The notes beneath the pieces were generated by a model. It saw only the letters and a program-made list of their open reading frames with translations. It did no database searches and had not been told where the DNA came from. From Rehmannia glutinosa (Eukaryota > Streptophyta > Magnoliopsida > Lamiales > Orobanchaceae), in the NCBI GenBank assembly GCA_016081115.2, contig JABTTQ020002836.1:310001-374000 (forward strand): a DNA stretch of 64,000 nucleotides, read 5' to 3'. Of this stretch, positions 10,262 to 21,581 are shown one piece after another (the stretch's first letter is position 1; each line of letters starts with the position of its first letter). A program made the translations under genes and the position numbers.

Positions 10262-12204
10262 ATGTGTTATCTAGAGAATGATACAAATATTATATCCATT
10301 TTATGTATGAATATACAAGGTTCACTTGAATGTTTCCTCTTAAACTTAAGTCTGAAGCTTATAATGTTTTTCTACAGTTTAATTCCCTTGTTGAAAGACA
10401 ATTCAATACCAAAATCAAGTGTCTCCAAACTGATTGGGGGTGAGTTTCGTTCTTTTACTCCATTGCTATCTCAACTAGGTATCCAATTTAGACATCCTTG
10501 CCGTCATATCCACCAATAAAATGGAAGGCTGAAAAGAAGCATCTACATATAGTTGAGATAGGGCTGTCATTTCTTGCTCAGGCTATACTTCCACTAAAAT
10601 TTTGGTGGGATGCCTTCTCCTCTACTGTTTTTACCATTAACAGACTCCTAATAGCCACACTCCAATTTACTTCTCCTTTTCAACAACGTTTCATCTTTCC
10701 CCTAATTACTCTTTCTTTAAGGTGTTTTGGCTGTAGCTGTTTTCTATTCCTTCGTCCATATAACTCTCATAAATTCCAGTACAGGTCCTCCAAGTGCATT
10801 TTTCTTAGGTATAGTTTCACACATAAAGGCTACAAGTGCCTTAGTCCCACTGACAGAGTCTATATTGCTAGTACTGTGGAATTTAATGAAGAAGAATTTC
10901 CATATGCTGAGTTATTCTCTTGCTCCTCTAAGTATGCTACTCCCCTCCCTCATTCTTCTGTTTCCTTTTGGTTCTCTTCCTGTTTTTCCTATTGTTTCTT
11001 CTCCTCCCCCTTCTCTTGGGATTAATCTCATGGTGGATCTCTCTTCTTTTCCACTGCAAGTTCTCTCCTCTTCCCCATCCTCTTCTGGTGTTGCTACTTT
11101 CTCTTCTTCTCCATCCCCTCTCTCTCCTTCTGTTCCTCCACCTATTCCTACTTCTTCCATTTCCACTCACTCTATGGCCACAAGATCAAAAACTTGCCAT
11201 CTCAAGCCCAAAGCCTTTCTCATTTCCTCTGCTGCCTTAGAGCCCTGCTTTGTCACTGAAGCCTTCAAATATCGCAGGTGGAAGGCTGCTATGCAGGTGC
11301 GGAACCATATGTGGTCTCTTGTGCCTCCTACTCCAGATATGAGTGTCATCAGCAATAAATGGGATTTTAAAATAAAACATAGGCCTGATGGAAATGTGGA
11401 TAAATTTAAGACTAGACTTGTGCCTCGAGGTTTTGAACAAACTGTCGGGATTGATTTCTTTGAGACTTTTAGTCCGATTTTTAAACCAATTATTATCAGG
11501 CTCATCCTCTCCCTTGCTGTCACATACAATTGGCCCATTCAACAAATTGACATCAACAATGCTTTTCTAAATGGTGACCTAAATGAGCAAGTTTTTATGG
11601 CACAACCTGTTGGCTTTACTGATTCCTTACATCCACATTATGTTTGCAAGCTCCATAAATCTCATTATGGTTTAAAACAGGTCCCTCAGGCATGGTTTGA
11701 CAAGCCCAAAGTTTCCTTGTCTCACTAGGCTTCCAAGAATCTGTGTCTAATAGTTCTCTCTTTTTCAGAAAACTTGTTGGTAAGTTATTTATTTTGGTGT
11801 ATGTTGATGACATCTTATTGACTGGGGAGGATTCAGTTGAGGTTATGCATGTGATTTCAGTTTTGGGCCAGAAGTTTGCTTTAAAAACAATGGTAGAGGT
11901 CAATTACTTCTTGGGATTGGAGGCTACAAGGTCTTCTAAGGGTCTTGTTCTTACACAGACTAAGTATATTGAGGATTTATTGTCTAAAACGAATATGGCT
12001 CATTGTAAGCCTTGTGCTCCTCCCAGCAGCACAGTTCACAAGCTCTCTCTGAATGATAGTGATACTTTTGATCAGCTTTCCTTTTATCGTAGTGTTGTTG
12101 GAGCTTTGCAATATTTGACTTTAACCCGACCTGACATTTCTTTTGCTGTCAATAAGCTCAGTCAGATTTCTCATGCACCTACAATTCATCATTTGCAAAC
12201 TTGA
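10262..12204 (+). pseudogene. Copia (Ale/Retrofit-like) integrase-RT fragment
   Basis: A plus-strand pol fragment in several frames. The integrase part (10430-10920) reads GGEFRSFTPLLSQLGIQF, HIHQ, stop, AEKKHLHIVEIG and YRSSKCIFLRYS. A Ser/Pro-rich linker follows, then RT (11270-12190): NKWDFKIKHRPDG, VPRGFEQTVGIDFFETFSP, QIDINNAFLNGDL and an intact YVDD catalytic box at 11800-11811, then YFLGLEATRSSKGLVLTQTK. Breaks: a stop/frameshift near 10515, a frame change near 10920-11000, and a deletion between 11728 and 11760. It ends before RNase H. No LTRs, primer site or target duplication were found. Confidence 0.8.
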
Positions 12205-12527
12205 AAACATTTGTTGAGCTGTGGATAGTGAATATTATGGAAGTTGAGCACCAGTAGAGGCCAATTCATGAGGCCCTAAATGATCGAAGAGGAGGAATAC
12301 ATTTTTGAATTCCTGGACAATTCATCTGTTGTGTGTGCTTTAGATGAACTAAACTCCACCAATGTCCTTTTCGAGAAAAAGGAAGCTAAGAAGGCAAAGG
12401 CTTTGGAGAAAGCTAAGGGTTCCCCGCCTCACATTTGCCCTTTTTTAGATCCCAATATCCCAGAGAGTGCCTTCAGTAGTGGTGAAGATCAGCCTATCGA
12501 AGGAGATGATACTCATATTATTTTAAC
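12205..12527 (+). other. Tail of the copia composite; small open frame of unknown origin
   Basis: An open frame from 12280 (MIEEEEYIFEFLDNSSVVCA) reads a Glu/Lys-rich stretch (KKEAKKAKALEKAKGS) and then DDTHIILTIIELF. I do not recognise it. It runs into host repeat sequence at about 12,528, so a functional protein is unlikely. Confidence 0.3.
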
Positions 12528-13188
12528 TATAATAGAATTATTTTATGCATTGCACATTATCCTTTTTTTATTATTTTATGTTGCTCTTAAATTTATATAT
12601 AATAAAAGATGGCCCAATTTTACAATTTGGCTCAGGTAAAAAAATTGATAGATGACATAGAATCATATTATGTTGTTGGAGAAAGAAATGAAAGGTGTAT
12701 GAAAGATTTAGAGAGAAATTGTCCTTTATGTAATAAAAATTAAATCGATTCTTAAACAATAAGATATATTTTCAAACAAGCAAAGAATATTTTATTATTT
12801 TTAAGGTAAGAAAATATAATATTTTATTAATTGTTATATATAGCTTTAATTTACATAAACATAAGGGTGACAGCTTCCTGCAAGCACCTCTTTCTGTCCT
12901 TATATGTATTTATGTATGTGTGTCAACGAATTACAAAAAATGCTATATAAATCAAACAATAAATTATATAAATATGTTTGCTAACCATAAATATGTAAAT
13001 TGTTCCATCCAAACGCACCATTTTTAATCAGGAAAAAAAGAAATTAATAAAAATTAAAGTCAAAATTAAACTAGATAGAAAAACTGCCAAGTCATCATTC
13101 CCACCCACTAACGGATATCCAACAGTTAGTTTGTTTTTTATAAAACCGCAGAGAAATTAATTTCCCCTTTGTTTCTCCAACCTAAGTC
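12528..13188. repeat. 3' flank of B3 copy B with MULE empty site
   Basis: 12,528-12,840 duplicates the host segment at 8470-8552 plus 9522-9992, and 12587-12595 is the unfilled MULE site. From 12,768 to 13,188 it aligns with 1682-2111, the 3' flank of copy A. No coding sequence. Confidence 0.6.
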
Positions 13189-16100
13189 CTAGTGCATATT
13201 GCCACGGATAAAACTGACGCTGAGGTATGGGCGTCGATCTTCTCCTTGTACGAACTCGCAGATGCATCTATCATCTCTTGCCACTAAGTTCAATCTGCAA
13301 AGTCTTCTCCATCCTCCGGTGACTACCATCCTTCCGTCCTTCCACTTCTTGCACTTCGCACGAAACTCCCTTCTTCTAGGATCAACTAACGTAATCTCTT
13401 CGGTGAAGTCAATGTTGAAATCTTTGATAAAATCCATGGGAATAAACTATCATGACAATGAAAGTAACACATTAAAAAATAAAATATCAAAAGTAGTTGC
13501 AATAATTAAAACTCTTATTATTTTCTATTAAGATATTGCATGATAAAATCCATGGGAATAAACTATCATGACAATGAAAGTAACACATTAAAAAATAAAA
13601 TATCAAAAGTAGTTGCAATAATTAAAACTCTTATTATTTTCTATTAAGATATTGTATTATATATATCGTCCAATGCATTTCAACAATTGCTATCATGTGT
13701 AAAATTAATTAGTTGATGTCTTCTTTCACTACAAACAAAAAGGGAAATTGTGACGAAAATATTATAATGGAAAGATTGTAATAGGAAATCTATATATTCG
13801 ATCGAATCGTACAATATAAAAAAATTATAATGGAAAATTCAGTTTATAATGTTATGTACTTCTAAGATATGGTGGGTACAATAAACCTTACCAAGTCAGC
13901 CTTTCGCGTTTGCGTTACTTTTGTAACAAAGTAAGGATTTATAGGTTGTTGGGCCAGTCCAGCCTGGAAGATCTCCATACCATAGCAATCACGGCTAGAT
14001 TTTTTTTGGCGTGTGTTTGTACTAGTACCAGAGCCACCTTTATTATTTATCACTAAGAAGATTAAAAGAAACCATGAATAAGTGAATCACATGTTGCAAG
14101 AATATCGACAAGAAATATAAATATTAGAACATACACATATTAACTAGTTCTTGTGTTGGCTCTTCATGTTTGATCTCTTGATGCCTTCTCTGCACATCCT
14201 TGATCTCTTCATCATCACCCATAACATTCTCATTGTCATCTTGTTCAGTGTCATCATAGTCATCATCACCATAACCATCACCAGAGCCTTCATTATTATC
14301 CTTATCATCATCATCAACATGTTGGGTGACCTGCTCCTGCTTTTCTAAATTCTCGCGCATAAATGGTGACTTTTTTTCAGTTGCAAATGTCCCATACAAT
14401 TTGACAAAAAACCAATTATCACAGTAATATTCGAACACCAAAATGTCTCCACTTGTAAGTAAATTATCACGTGCAAACTTGACCCAACCATCAAGAAAGT
14501 ACCAATAATCCCCAATTTTGCCCACTTTTACTGTCCACAAGTTGTTGTATCGATCTTTGAAGTATACTTTCTCTGGCAATCCTTGTTTGAGGCTCCGGAT
14601 AAATGCTGGAGGAATTTTCTAAAGCACGCAAAAAGTCAAATAGGTTTGGATGAAAGAGTAGATTCAATACACAATAAATGAATTTTTACCTCTTTTATTA
14701 TTAAAAATTGCATTACACGCGTATTTAAAAAAAAAAGAAATTACATATTAATTTTTCAATTTTCAAAATTTCAAATAGATGTTCATAAAAAGAAAATACG
14801 TGATTGAAAATAGTATATACATCAGTAATTAATATATTTCTACATGTTTATATTTAAAGTCACCATGCTAATATTGAAGAAAAAGTAAAACCTATATCTA
14901 ATGACATCCTCTCCAAATACAAATGAAAAGGCGAAAAAGAAAAGATAAATAAGTTAGACATTTCCATCTTTTATAAGTTGGCTATTTTGTTTTTACCAAG
15001 TGATAGAAGTTTATTTGGGCATTATTTACTTTTTTTTAAAAAAAAATACAAGGGGTTTATATGCCTTTTTTCTTCAAAACAAAGTGGGTAATATGCCTTT
15101 TTCAGAACCCATGGGAACAAAATGCTATTCACCCATTAAAACATCCAACTTAAAATATATCTTAGTTGTTCAAAACTTCTGATTAAAACTTTTTTGACAA
15201 ACAGGGATATAGTAGTTAACAACCAACCATATCAGAGATGATTGGCATATAATTTAGAAATATAATTTATATCCTAAATATTAATAAAACTACGTGACAT
15301 TTTCTTATTCAAAATAAAAATCAAAAAACTAAATTAAGTAATACATAAAATAAATAAAAAAATAAGTTTGTCAAGAAATATAGCTTGTTTAATAAAATTA
15401 AACTTAAAGATGGGGAGATGTGAATTTGCGAAATAAATTTACTAGTAATAAGTAATAAAAAAAGATATAAGATATTAAAATTATATTTATTTTTAAAAAA
15501 TAAAAATAGCGGGCTAGCGTGTTAGCCCGGTTAACCTTCGGGCTACCCCTAACGGACTTCGATTCAAATGGTCCGGGTCAAAAAGACCTAATTTAAATGG
15601 GCCAAAATTATTCGGCCCTAATTCTCCTTTTTTTCGGTTAAACGGTCCGGGCCAACGGGCCGCGGCCCTTTTAACATCTATATGCTCAACACATGAATAA
15701 ATAACAAAACCTCTTTATAAAAAAAAAAATCCTCTTAATAGATTTGGTGCGAGAATGACAGTGACACAAACCCATTTTTCACAATTATTTAACAATTATA
15801 ATTAGTTAGTACAATTACAACATTTCATGAGTGGTCATAAGTTTTATTAATTAGTATTTATATTTATTGATGTTTTCGTTTTATTTAATTCGAATTATTG
15901 GAAACCCTAAAATAAAAAAAAATAAAAAAAAAAGAAAAAGATGATGAATTGATTAATTCAATTTAGTACTTGGTATATATAATAATATTTTGACTCATTA
16001 AAAAATTAAGTTATAAATTTTTCAATTCGATTCATTTCATTTTCAATGAGCAACAATCAGCTAATTACAAACAAATTCTCTATAAATCAAAGAACAAATT

Positions 16101-16334
16101 ATAAAAATCGCAACTATGACCAGTTTAGTGCTTTCAGGTTAAATAGGTTAATTTGCTAAGGAGAATTAAACCCAAAAAGGTTCCATCCAAAAACACCATT
16201 TTTAACTGCCAAAAAAAAAAAGAAGAGAGATTAAACGAAATTAAAGTCGAAATTAACATAGATAGAAAAACTACCAAGTCTTTCTCATTGATTTCAGCTA
16301 TGAAGACCTTGAAGAAAGCTGGAGTTGTCGTCAT
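13189..16334 (-). CDS. REM-like two-B3-domain DNA-binding protein, copy B (apparently intact)
   Basis: A four-exon minus-strand gene: exon 1 16275-16334, exon 2 14135-14618, exon 3 13892-14052, exon 4 13189-13446. The sum is 963 nt, 320 aa plus TAG. Phases agree (0, 1/2, 0), all junctions are GT-AG, and I see no internal stop. B3 domain 1 is at about aa 5-96 (PAFFKVFIAEIN, KIPPAFIRSLKQG, VYFKDRYNNLWTVKV, GWVKFARDNLL, GDILVFEY). An acidic Asp/Asn/Gly-rich linker covers about 97-190. B3 domain 2 is at about 205-318 (NPYFVTKV, ITLVDPRRREF, KWKDGRMVVTGGW, CICEF). REM-type B3 proteins are nuclear DNA-binding proteins, several acting in reproductive meristems or vernalization; the target of this one is unknown. 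The start was chosen as the first ATG of an exon whose end splices in frame. Upstream exons cannot be excluded. Confidence 0.8.
13427..13652. repeat. Tandem duplication of intron 3 end of copy B (about 113 bp x 2)
   Basis: The segment from GATAAAATCCATGGGAATAA to TCTATTAAGATATTG occurs twice head to tail. In gene sense this duplicates the last part of intron 3, the TAG acceptor and the first seven codons of exon 4, giving copy B two alternative acceptors. Only the downstream one (exon 4 end at 13446) continues into the full exon. Confidence 0.85.
14700..15480. other. Intron 1 of copy B, AT-rich part
   Basis: Intron 1 of copy B is about 1.66 kb, against about 0.4 kb in copies A and C. This part is AT-rich and shows no protein similarity. 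The extra length is probably transposon-derived, because a hAT-like terminus follows at 15510-15680. Confidence 0.45.
15510..15680. mobile_element. hAT-like GC-rich terminus inside intron 1 of copy B
   Basis: A GC-rich patch in AT-rich sequence. Its right end on the minus strand reads TAGATGTTAAAAGGGCCGCG followed by GGCCCGTTGGCCCGG, like the TAGRGATGTCAAACGGGCC termini of plant hAT elements. Repeated GGGCC/GGCCC, GTCCGGG and GCGGGCTAGC motifs fill the subterminal region. The left terminus was not located. Confidence 0.5.
15690..16274. other. Remainder of intron 1 of copy B
   Basis: AT-rich sequence with A-runs. No features beyond the intron's 5' part; the donor GTAGTT follows exon 1 at 16274. 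Confidence 0.4.
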
Positions 16335-17291
16335 CCTTCTCGTTGAAATTAAATCTGATTAAAAATTAATCGAGATGGAAAATGAAAAGGACAAAAAAGA
16401 GAAAGAACGGGATGGGAATTGGGATTAATTTGGGGTTATTAAAAAAAGGGACTAATTAATTAGTGGATTGACTGCTGAGAATTGTATTGGATTTGTTACA
16501 GTGTGATGAGATTTAGATTTAAATAATAAATAAATGACATACGATTTTTGGAAATAAAATGAATTAGGCCATGCCATTAATTTTGTTCACTCGTACAGGT
16601 CGGAATAATATTGGAGAAGAAAAGTAAATAAAATTGAGGAGATTGTTTACCTTTTAAGTGACATGGATATAAATAATAAGGTAAAATCATTAATTTTTTT
16701 CACTCGTACAAGTTGGAATGGAGAAGAAAAGTAAATAAAATTGAGGAGATTGTTTACCTTTTAAGTGACATGGATATAAATAATAAGGTAATTAAAATCA
16801 TTAATTTTAGATTTCTTCTTAATTTTTGTTTCCATTTTGTGTTGCATTGTTCAACGTTCGAAAACTATATCTTTGAATTAATTTGAAATATTTATGAAAT
16901 AAGGTGCATATTTAAAACCTTATTTTGCAGAAGTGTGTTTTTTTTATGAAACACTTGGCAATATATAATATATATAGATGTGTGAAAAAATCGATATTGA
17001 AAAATCCACTCGTAATGGACTTATTATTCGAGAAGTGAAGCCCGGTTCCCCTTAAAAGTCCACATTACTAATTTAAAAATACAAATTCATCATTGATGAA
17101 CTATTATAATGTATAGCACAATAACTGCAAGTAATTTCTAAAAATTCATAGCACTATCTGTTGGATTTTTAAAACATTTTATACCAAGTTAAATGAGTGA
17201 CACAACCATAATTATGATTCCATCACAAGTCCATACTTTCCTCCGCATAACTTTTCGATAAAAGCTTAAAGAATATCTTTTTACCCTAGTT
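16335..17291. promoter_or_regulatory. Upstream region of copy B and spacer to copy C
   Basis: This is intergenic sequence between two minus-strand B3 genes and the likely promoter of copy B. It does not match the upstream regions of copies A and C (3913 onward, 19083 onward), so copy B probably has different control sequences. It contains a two-copy tandem repeat at about 16576-16806. No TATA box can be assigned with confidence. Confidence 0.35.
16576..16806. repeat. Two-copy tandem repeat upstream of copy B
   Basis: The phrase CACTCGTACA, GGAGAAGAAAAGTAAATAAA, TTGAGGAGATTGTTTACC, TTTTAAGTGACATGGATA, AATAATAAGGTAA occurs twice, about 115 bases apart, nearly identical. It lies 240-470 bases upstream of the copy B start codon. 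Confidence 0.85.
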
Positions 17292-19082
17292 TTATGGCAT
17301 ATTGCCACGGACAAAACTGACATTGAGGTATAGGCGTCGACCTTCTCCTTGCACGAACTCGCAAATGCATATGTCATCTGGTGTGACTAAGTTCACTTTG
17401 CATAGGCTTCTCCATCCTCCGGAGATTATCATTCTTCTATCTTTCCATTTCTTGCACTTTGCACCAAACTCCCTCCTTCTAGGATCAACTAGTGTAATCT
17501 CTTGTGTGAGGTTAATGTTGGAATTTACGATCACCTCCCTCGGAATGAAGTATCACGATTAAGAAAAAAATATGTTATACAAAAAAGATATCCAAAATAG
17601 TTGCATTAATCCAAACACTTAATTAACTTCTATTGCGATATTGTATTACATCACCCACCGTATTGCAACAATTGTTGTCACGTATAAAATTATTTGATAT
17701 GATCTCTTTTTATACGTTAGCTATTCTATAAAGCTTACACTATATGGTAATCACACAATTTGTGCAATATATATATTGTTGTAATAAAAAATCCTATTCG
17801 AACCATAGCACAAAAGAGAAAAATTTTAATATCAAAAAATAGTTCCATTTAAATGCTAATTATATTCAAGATGGTGGATATGATAAACTTTACCAAGTCA
17901 GCTTTCCGCTTTTCCCTTATTTTTGTAATGAAGTAAGGATTTGTAGGTTTTTGTGCCAGTCCAGCTCGGAAGATCTCCATACCATAGCAATCACGATTAA
18001 AATTTCTTCGGCGTCGATTGCTACTAGTGCCAGCTCCGCCTAAACAATTCATTTTTATCATTAACCAAATTATAAAAAAATATATAATATGTTAAACACA
18101 TGTTGTAAGAATATCGACAAGAAATAGTAAATGTTGGAAAGATACCCGTATTAACTAGCTCATGCGCTGACTTTACATGTATGGTCTCTTGATGTCTGAC
18201 TGGCTCATTATCATCATCATCACCATCACCATTACCATCACAATCACAATCACCATTATTATCATTCTTATTCTCATCTTGTTCAGTCCCATCACCTTCG
18301 TCATCATCATTATCACTATAATCACTAATATGTTCTGAGACCTGCTCTTGTTTTTCTAAATCTTCGCGCATAAATGGTGACTTTTTTTCAGTCGCAGATG
18401 GCCCATGCATTATTTTGACAAAAAGCCAATTACCACAGTAATATTCGAACACCAAAATGTCTCCACTTGTAAGCAAATTATCACGTGCAAACTTAACCCA
18501 ACCATCAAGAAAGTACCAATAATCCCCAATTTTTTCCACTTTTACTGTCCACAAGTTGTTGTATCGATCTCTGAAGTATACTTTCTTTGGCAATCCTTGT
18601 TTGAAGCTCCGAGTAAATGCTGGAGGAATTTTCTAAAGCACGCAAAAAGTCAAACGGGTTTGGATCAAAGAGTAGAATCAATACACAATAAATGAATTTT
18701 TATCCTTTTTATTATTAAAAAATTGGCTCATTACACGCGTAGTTTTTTTTTTAAAATGTTCATAAAAGTGTCACTTTTTATACTAAAAATATCATTTTCA
18801 CCCTAAAAGTGCAACCCGTTGCGCCGTGTGATCGTCTTACAAGAGACCTAATCTTAGAAACAAATGCTCAAAAAATTTTAAAAGATTAAATTATAGATAG
18901 ATGGTTGGTTAAGCATAAATCCATAAACCAACAAGTAGCAAGATTCCGACCGAGAGAACACCATTTCTTATTAAGAATAAGACATAAAGGAGAGTCAAAA
19001 TTAACATAGATAGAAAAACTACCAAGTCCTTGACGTTGATTTCAGCTATGAAAACCTTGAAGAAAGCTGGATTCGACGTCAT
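17292..19082 (-). CDS. REM-like two-B3-domain protein, copy C (probably intact)
   Basis: Exons: 1 19023-19082, 2 18146-18632, 3 17894-18039, 4 17292-17534. The sum is 936 nt, 311 aa plus TAA. B3 domain 1 has PAFFKVFIAEINVKDL, KIPPAFTRSFKQG, VYFRDRYNNLWTVKV and GDILVFEY. The linker is Asp/Asn/Gly-rich with repeated GDCDCDGNGDGDDDD-like codons. B3 domain 2 has CYGMEIFRAGLAQ, NPYFITKI, ITLVDPRRREF, GGWRSLCKVN and CICEF. The family acceptor TAG before exon 4 is TAC here. Reading frame is kept only if splicing uses GGGAG|GTGATC, which removes a few residues; using the nearer CGAG would shift the frame. Protein integrity therefore depends on that choice. It is diverged from copies A and B and is the source of the duplicate at 23561-24357. 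Confidence 0.7.
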
Positions 19083-19413
19083 CTTTCCCACCTAGTAATG
19101 GATATCCAGTTCTGATCTATAGAAACTAATAATAAGAAGAAAAAATCAGTTTATTTCGATAATGAAAAACAAAAGACAGATTTGATTGTGTGAAGTGAAA
19201 TGTGGTTTAATTTCTTATTATTTTATGTAAGTATAAAGTATATTTAGATTGTTGTCATATAGTTTTGCAAAAATTGAGAGATTTTGTTTTATCGGATTTT
19301 CTATATGTCAGTATAATTTAGTAGTTTAAAAGAAAAGATTAATTTAAGAAAATAACATACTAACAAAATTTAAAATTAGAAATAAATATAATTTTAGTAA
19401 ACATATACATATA

Positions 19414-19444
<31 letters not shown>

Positions 19445-19972
19445 ATTCCAGAAACTGATCAAATGATGAAAAAAAGGGTAAATGACGAGATACAAACACT
19501 AAGCATTAATTATCCACAGCTAGATACAGAACAAAAAAACTCCAATTTTTCGTAATGTAAAAAAACACGGTAAATGATTGAATTTAAATATAAGAATATC
19601 AAGAAATGAGCAAAAATGTTTACCTTGTTCGCGTTAGGATTGCCAAATTTGCACCAACAAAGAGTAGTTCTGCAAATACAAACAATGAAAGATATGTTAC
19701 CTCTTACATATTGGATTCCGATAACAAATGCTTAAATCAATGGAAATGCAAGAAGATGAAGGTAAGAACATGCATAAGGAGATAAGATTTTTAATTAATT
19801 AGAAATACGAACAAGAAAATCACCAAGCAAAATTTATCAGTTTTGAGAAATGTACACAGATGGAGAACAATATATATAGATTTAAAGGACAGAGAGAACC
19901 CATTAACTACTAGGGTTCACACGATAGCGGCGGAGGTAGAACCTTATAACTTTCAATATATACGAGGCATAT

Positions 19973-20966
19973 ATGATATTTACTGACTTTTCAGGGGTAT
20001 ATGAGGTTTTTTGGTGGAAAATTAGGGCAGAAGTGGAATTTTTCGTTGGGTGGGATAATGGGCCCAAATTGTACAATAATCAGAATGTGTTATGGATACA
20101 TAATCCAAAGATTACTGGATTAAGGTACAAGCCCAAACCGCATCAAATGTCTTGTTCATGTTTCCAAACATGTGACCCAACATAATTATATAGTTTTTCC
20201 AACAAAATACAACTCCCGAAACATGCTTGTATTGTATTGTTATTTATCTACCAGGATTTTATAGACCACAAAGTCCCTATTTTCCATTGCATGGGTCTTT
20301 TCACTGTGTAGTAATATTGATGTATATGTACATAGTAAGATCTTAACTGTCTATTAATTTTTTTTCAAATATGTCGTAAAAATTTGTATTAATAGAAGTT
20401 GACTTTTCTGTGAAAATGAGTAAAATTGGCTTGACACGTTTTAATATAGTGAAGGATTTGATGTATAAACAAATGTTGACAAATTCTATATTGACAATCT
20501 GAAAAACATACTAATGGTTTGTAAAATAAGGAATGTGGATGTTTTAGTACAATTTCACGTTAACAGTTGGTAACAATATATTCCATCTGTGTTTTATCCC
20601 TTTTTTGTTATCAATTAAACACTTTTTTAATTACATTGACTAGTGTTATTAAACTGGTTTCGGTTAAAGCCCACGCCAGGCTTTCGGGTCATGTAGAAGG
20701 CCTTTTATTGCAATATAAACTTTTCAAAGCCCAATTCAAATATGAAAGTTTTTTATAAATACAAATCCTGAGAGGGTGGGAGTCAAATGGGAATCCAACC
20801 TAGACACATGCCTGAATTTTACTAACATTTTGCCGCTAAACTACCAATAAACTACCAATTGATTCTCTAATATGGAAATTATTCAAGACAAACAATTAGG
20901 TATAATTCCAGTTAGTTACAATCAATAGTTTTGTATGGAACTAATTGGGCGATTGATATACCCATT
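19973..20966. other. Non-coding duplicated flank
   Basis: Counterpart of 4812-5795. Nothing recognised beyond the duplication. Confidence 0.45.
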
Positions 20967-21581
20967 TGTGGCCAAAGTTTAACCTAAGGCTCTAAATTTT
21001 AATGTTTTAGGACCTCAATTTTACCTTCTATGATTTCATTTTTAATATTAATATTCTTATCTTATACTATGTGTTAAAATTGGTGAGTTGAATTTTGAGC
21101 AATCCATATTCTTTTCTTGAAATGTTAAAGAAATCACATGTTTTGTCTTGGATTGATGACAAAGCAAGAGATTTCTTTTGATTGATGTCAATCTAATTAA
21201 TATACTTTGGATATAGAATTATCCAAGGTATGTAATTTTCATCTATAAATAGATGATGATGTTATTTATTGAAGACACACAAAATAAAGAGAGAGATAAA
21301 ATTGATAGTTGGGAAACACTTGAGAGAAGATTCTATTGAGTTAATAGTGAGATTATTATTTGGGGTGTTGGGATTAATTAGAGATATATTCTCTAAATGT
21401 TGCAAACTCTCAATTGTTATTTCTTTTATAATTGGAATCACTCCTATGCCCATAGACGTAGGCTTGTTTCTAACCGAATCACGTAAAATTCTTATGTCGC
21501 TTACTTTTGTTACATTTATTATCTTAATTTTGTCTTTCAATATAAATAGATGTATCAATTGATGATGCTGCTAACCTAACA
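20967..21581 (+). mobile_element. Ty1/copia 5' LTR (truncated element, copy 2)
   Basis: Duplicate of the LTR at 5796-6411. It starts TGTGGCC and ends CTAACA, followed by the primer-site variant TGGTATCAAAGC, with one change from TGGTATCAGAGC. Confidence 0.7.

Noticed and set aside
10912..11240. Glu/Arg-rich and Leu-rich overlapping frames
   Set aside because: Low-complexity C/T-rich linker of the copia integrase-RT region read in other frames.
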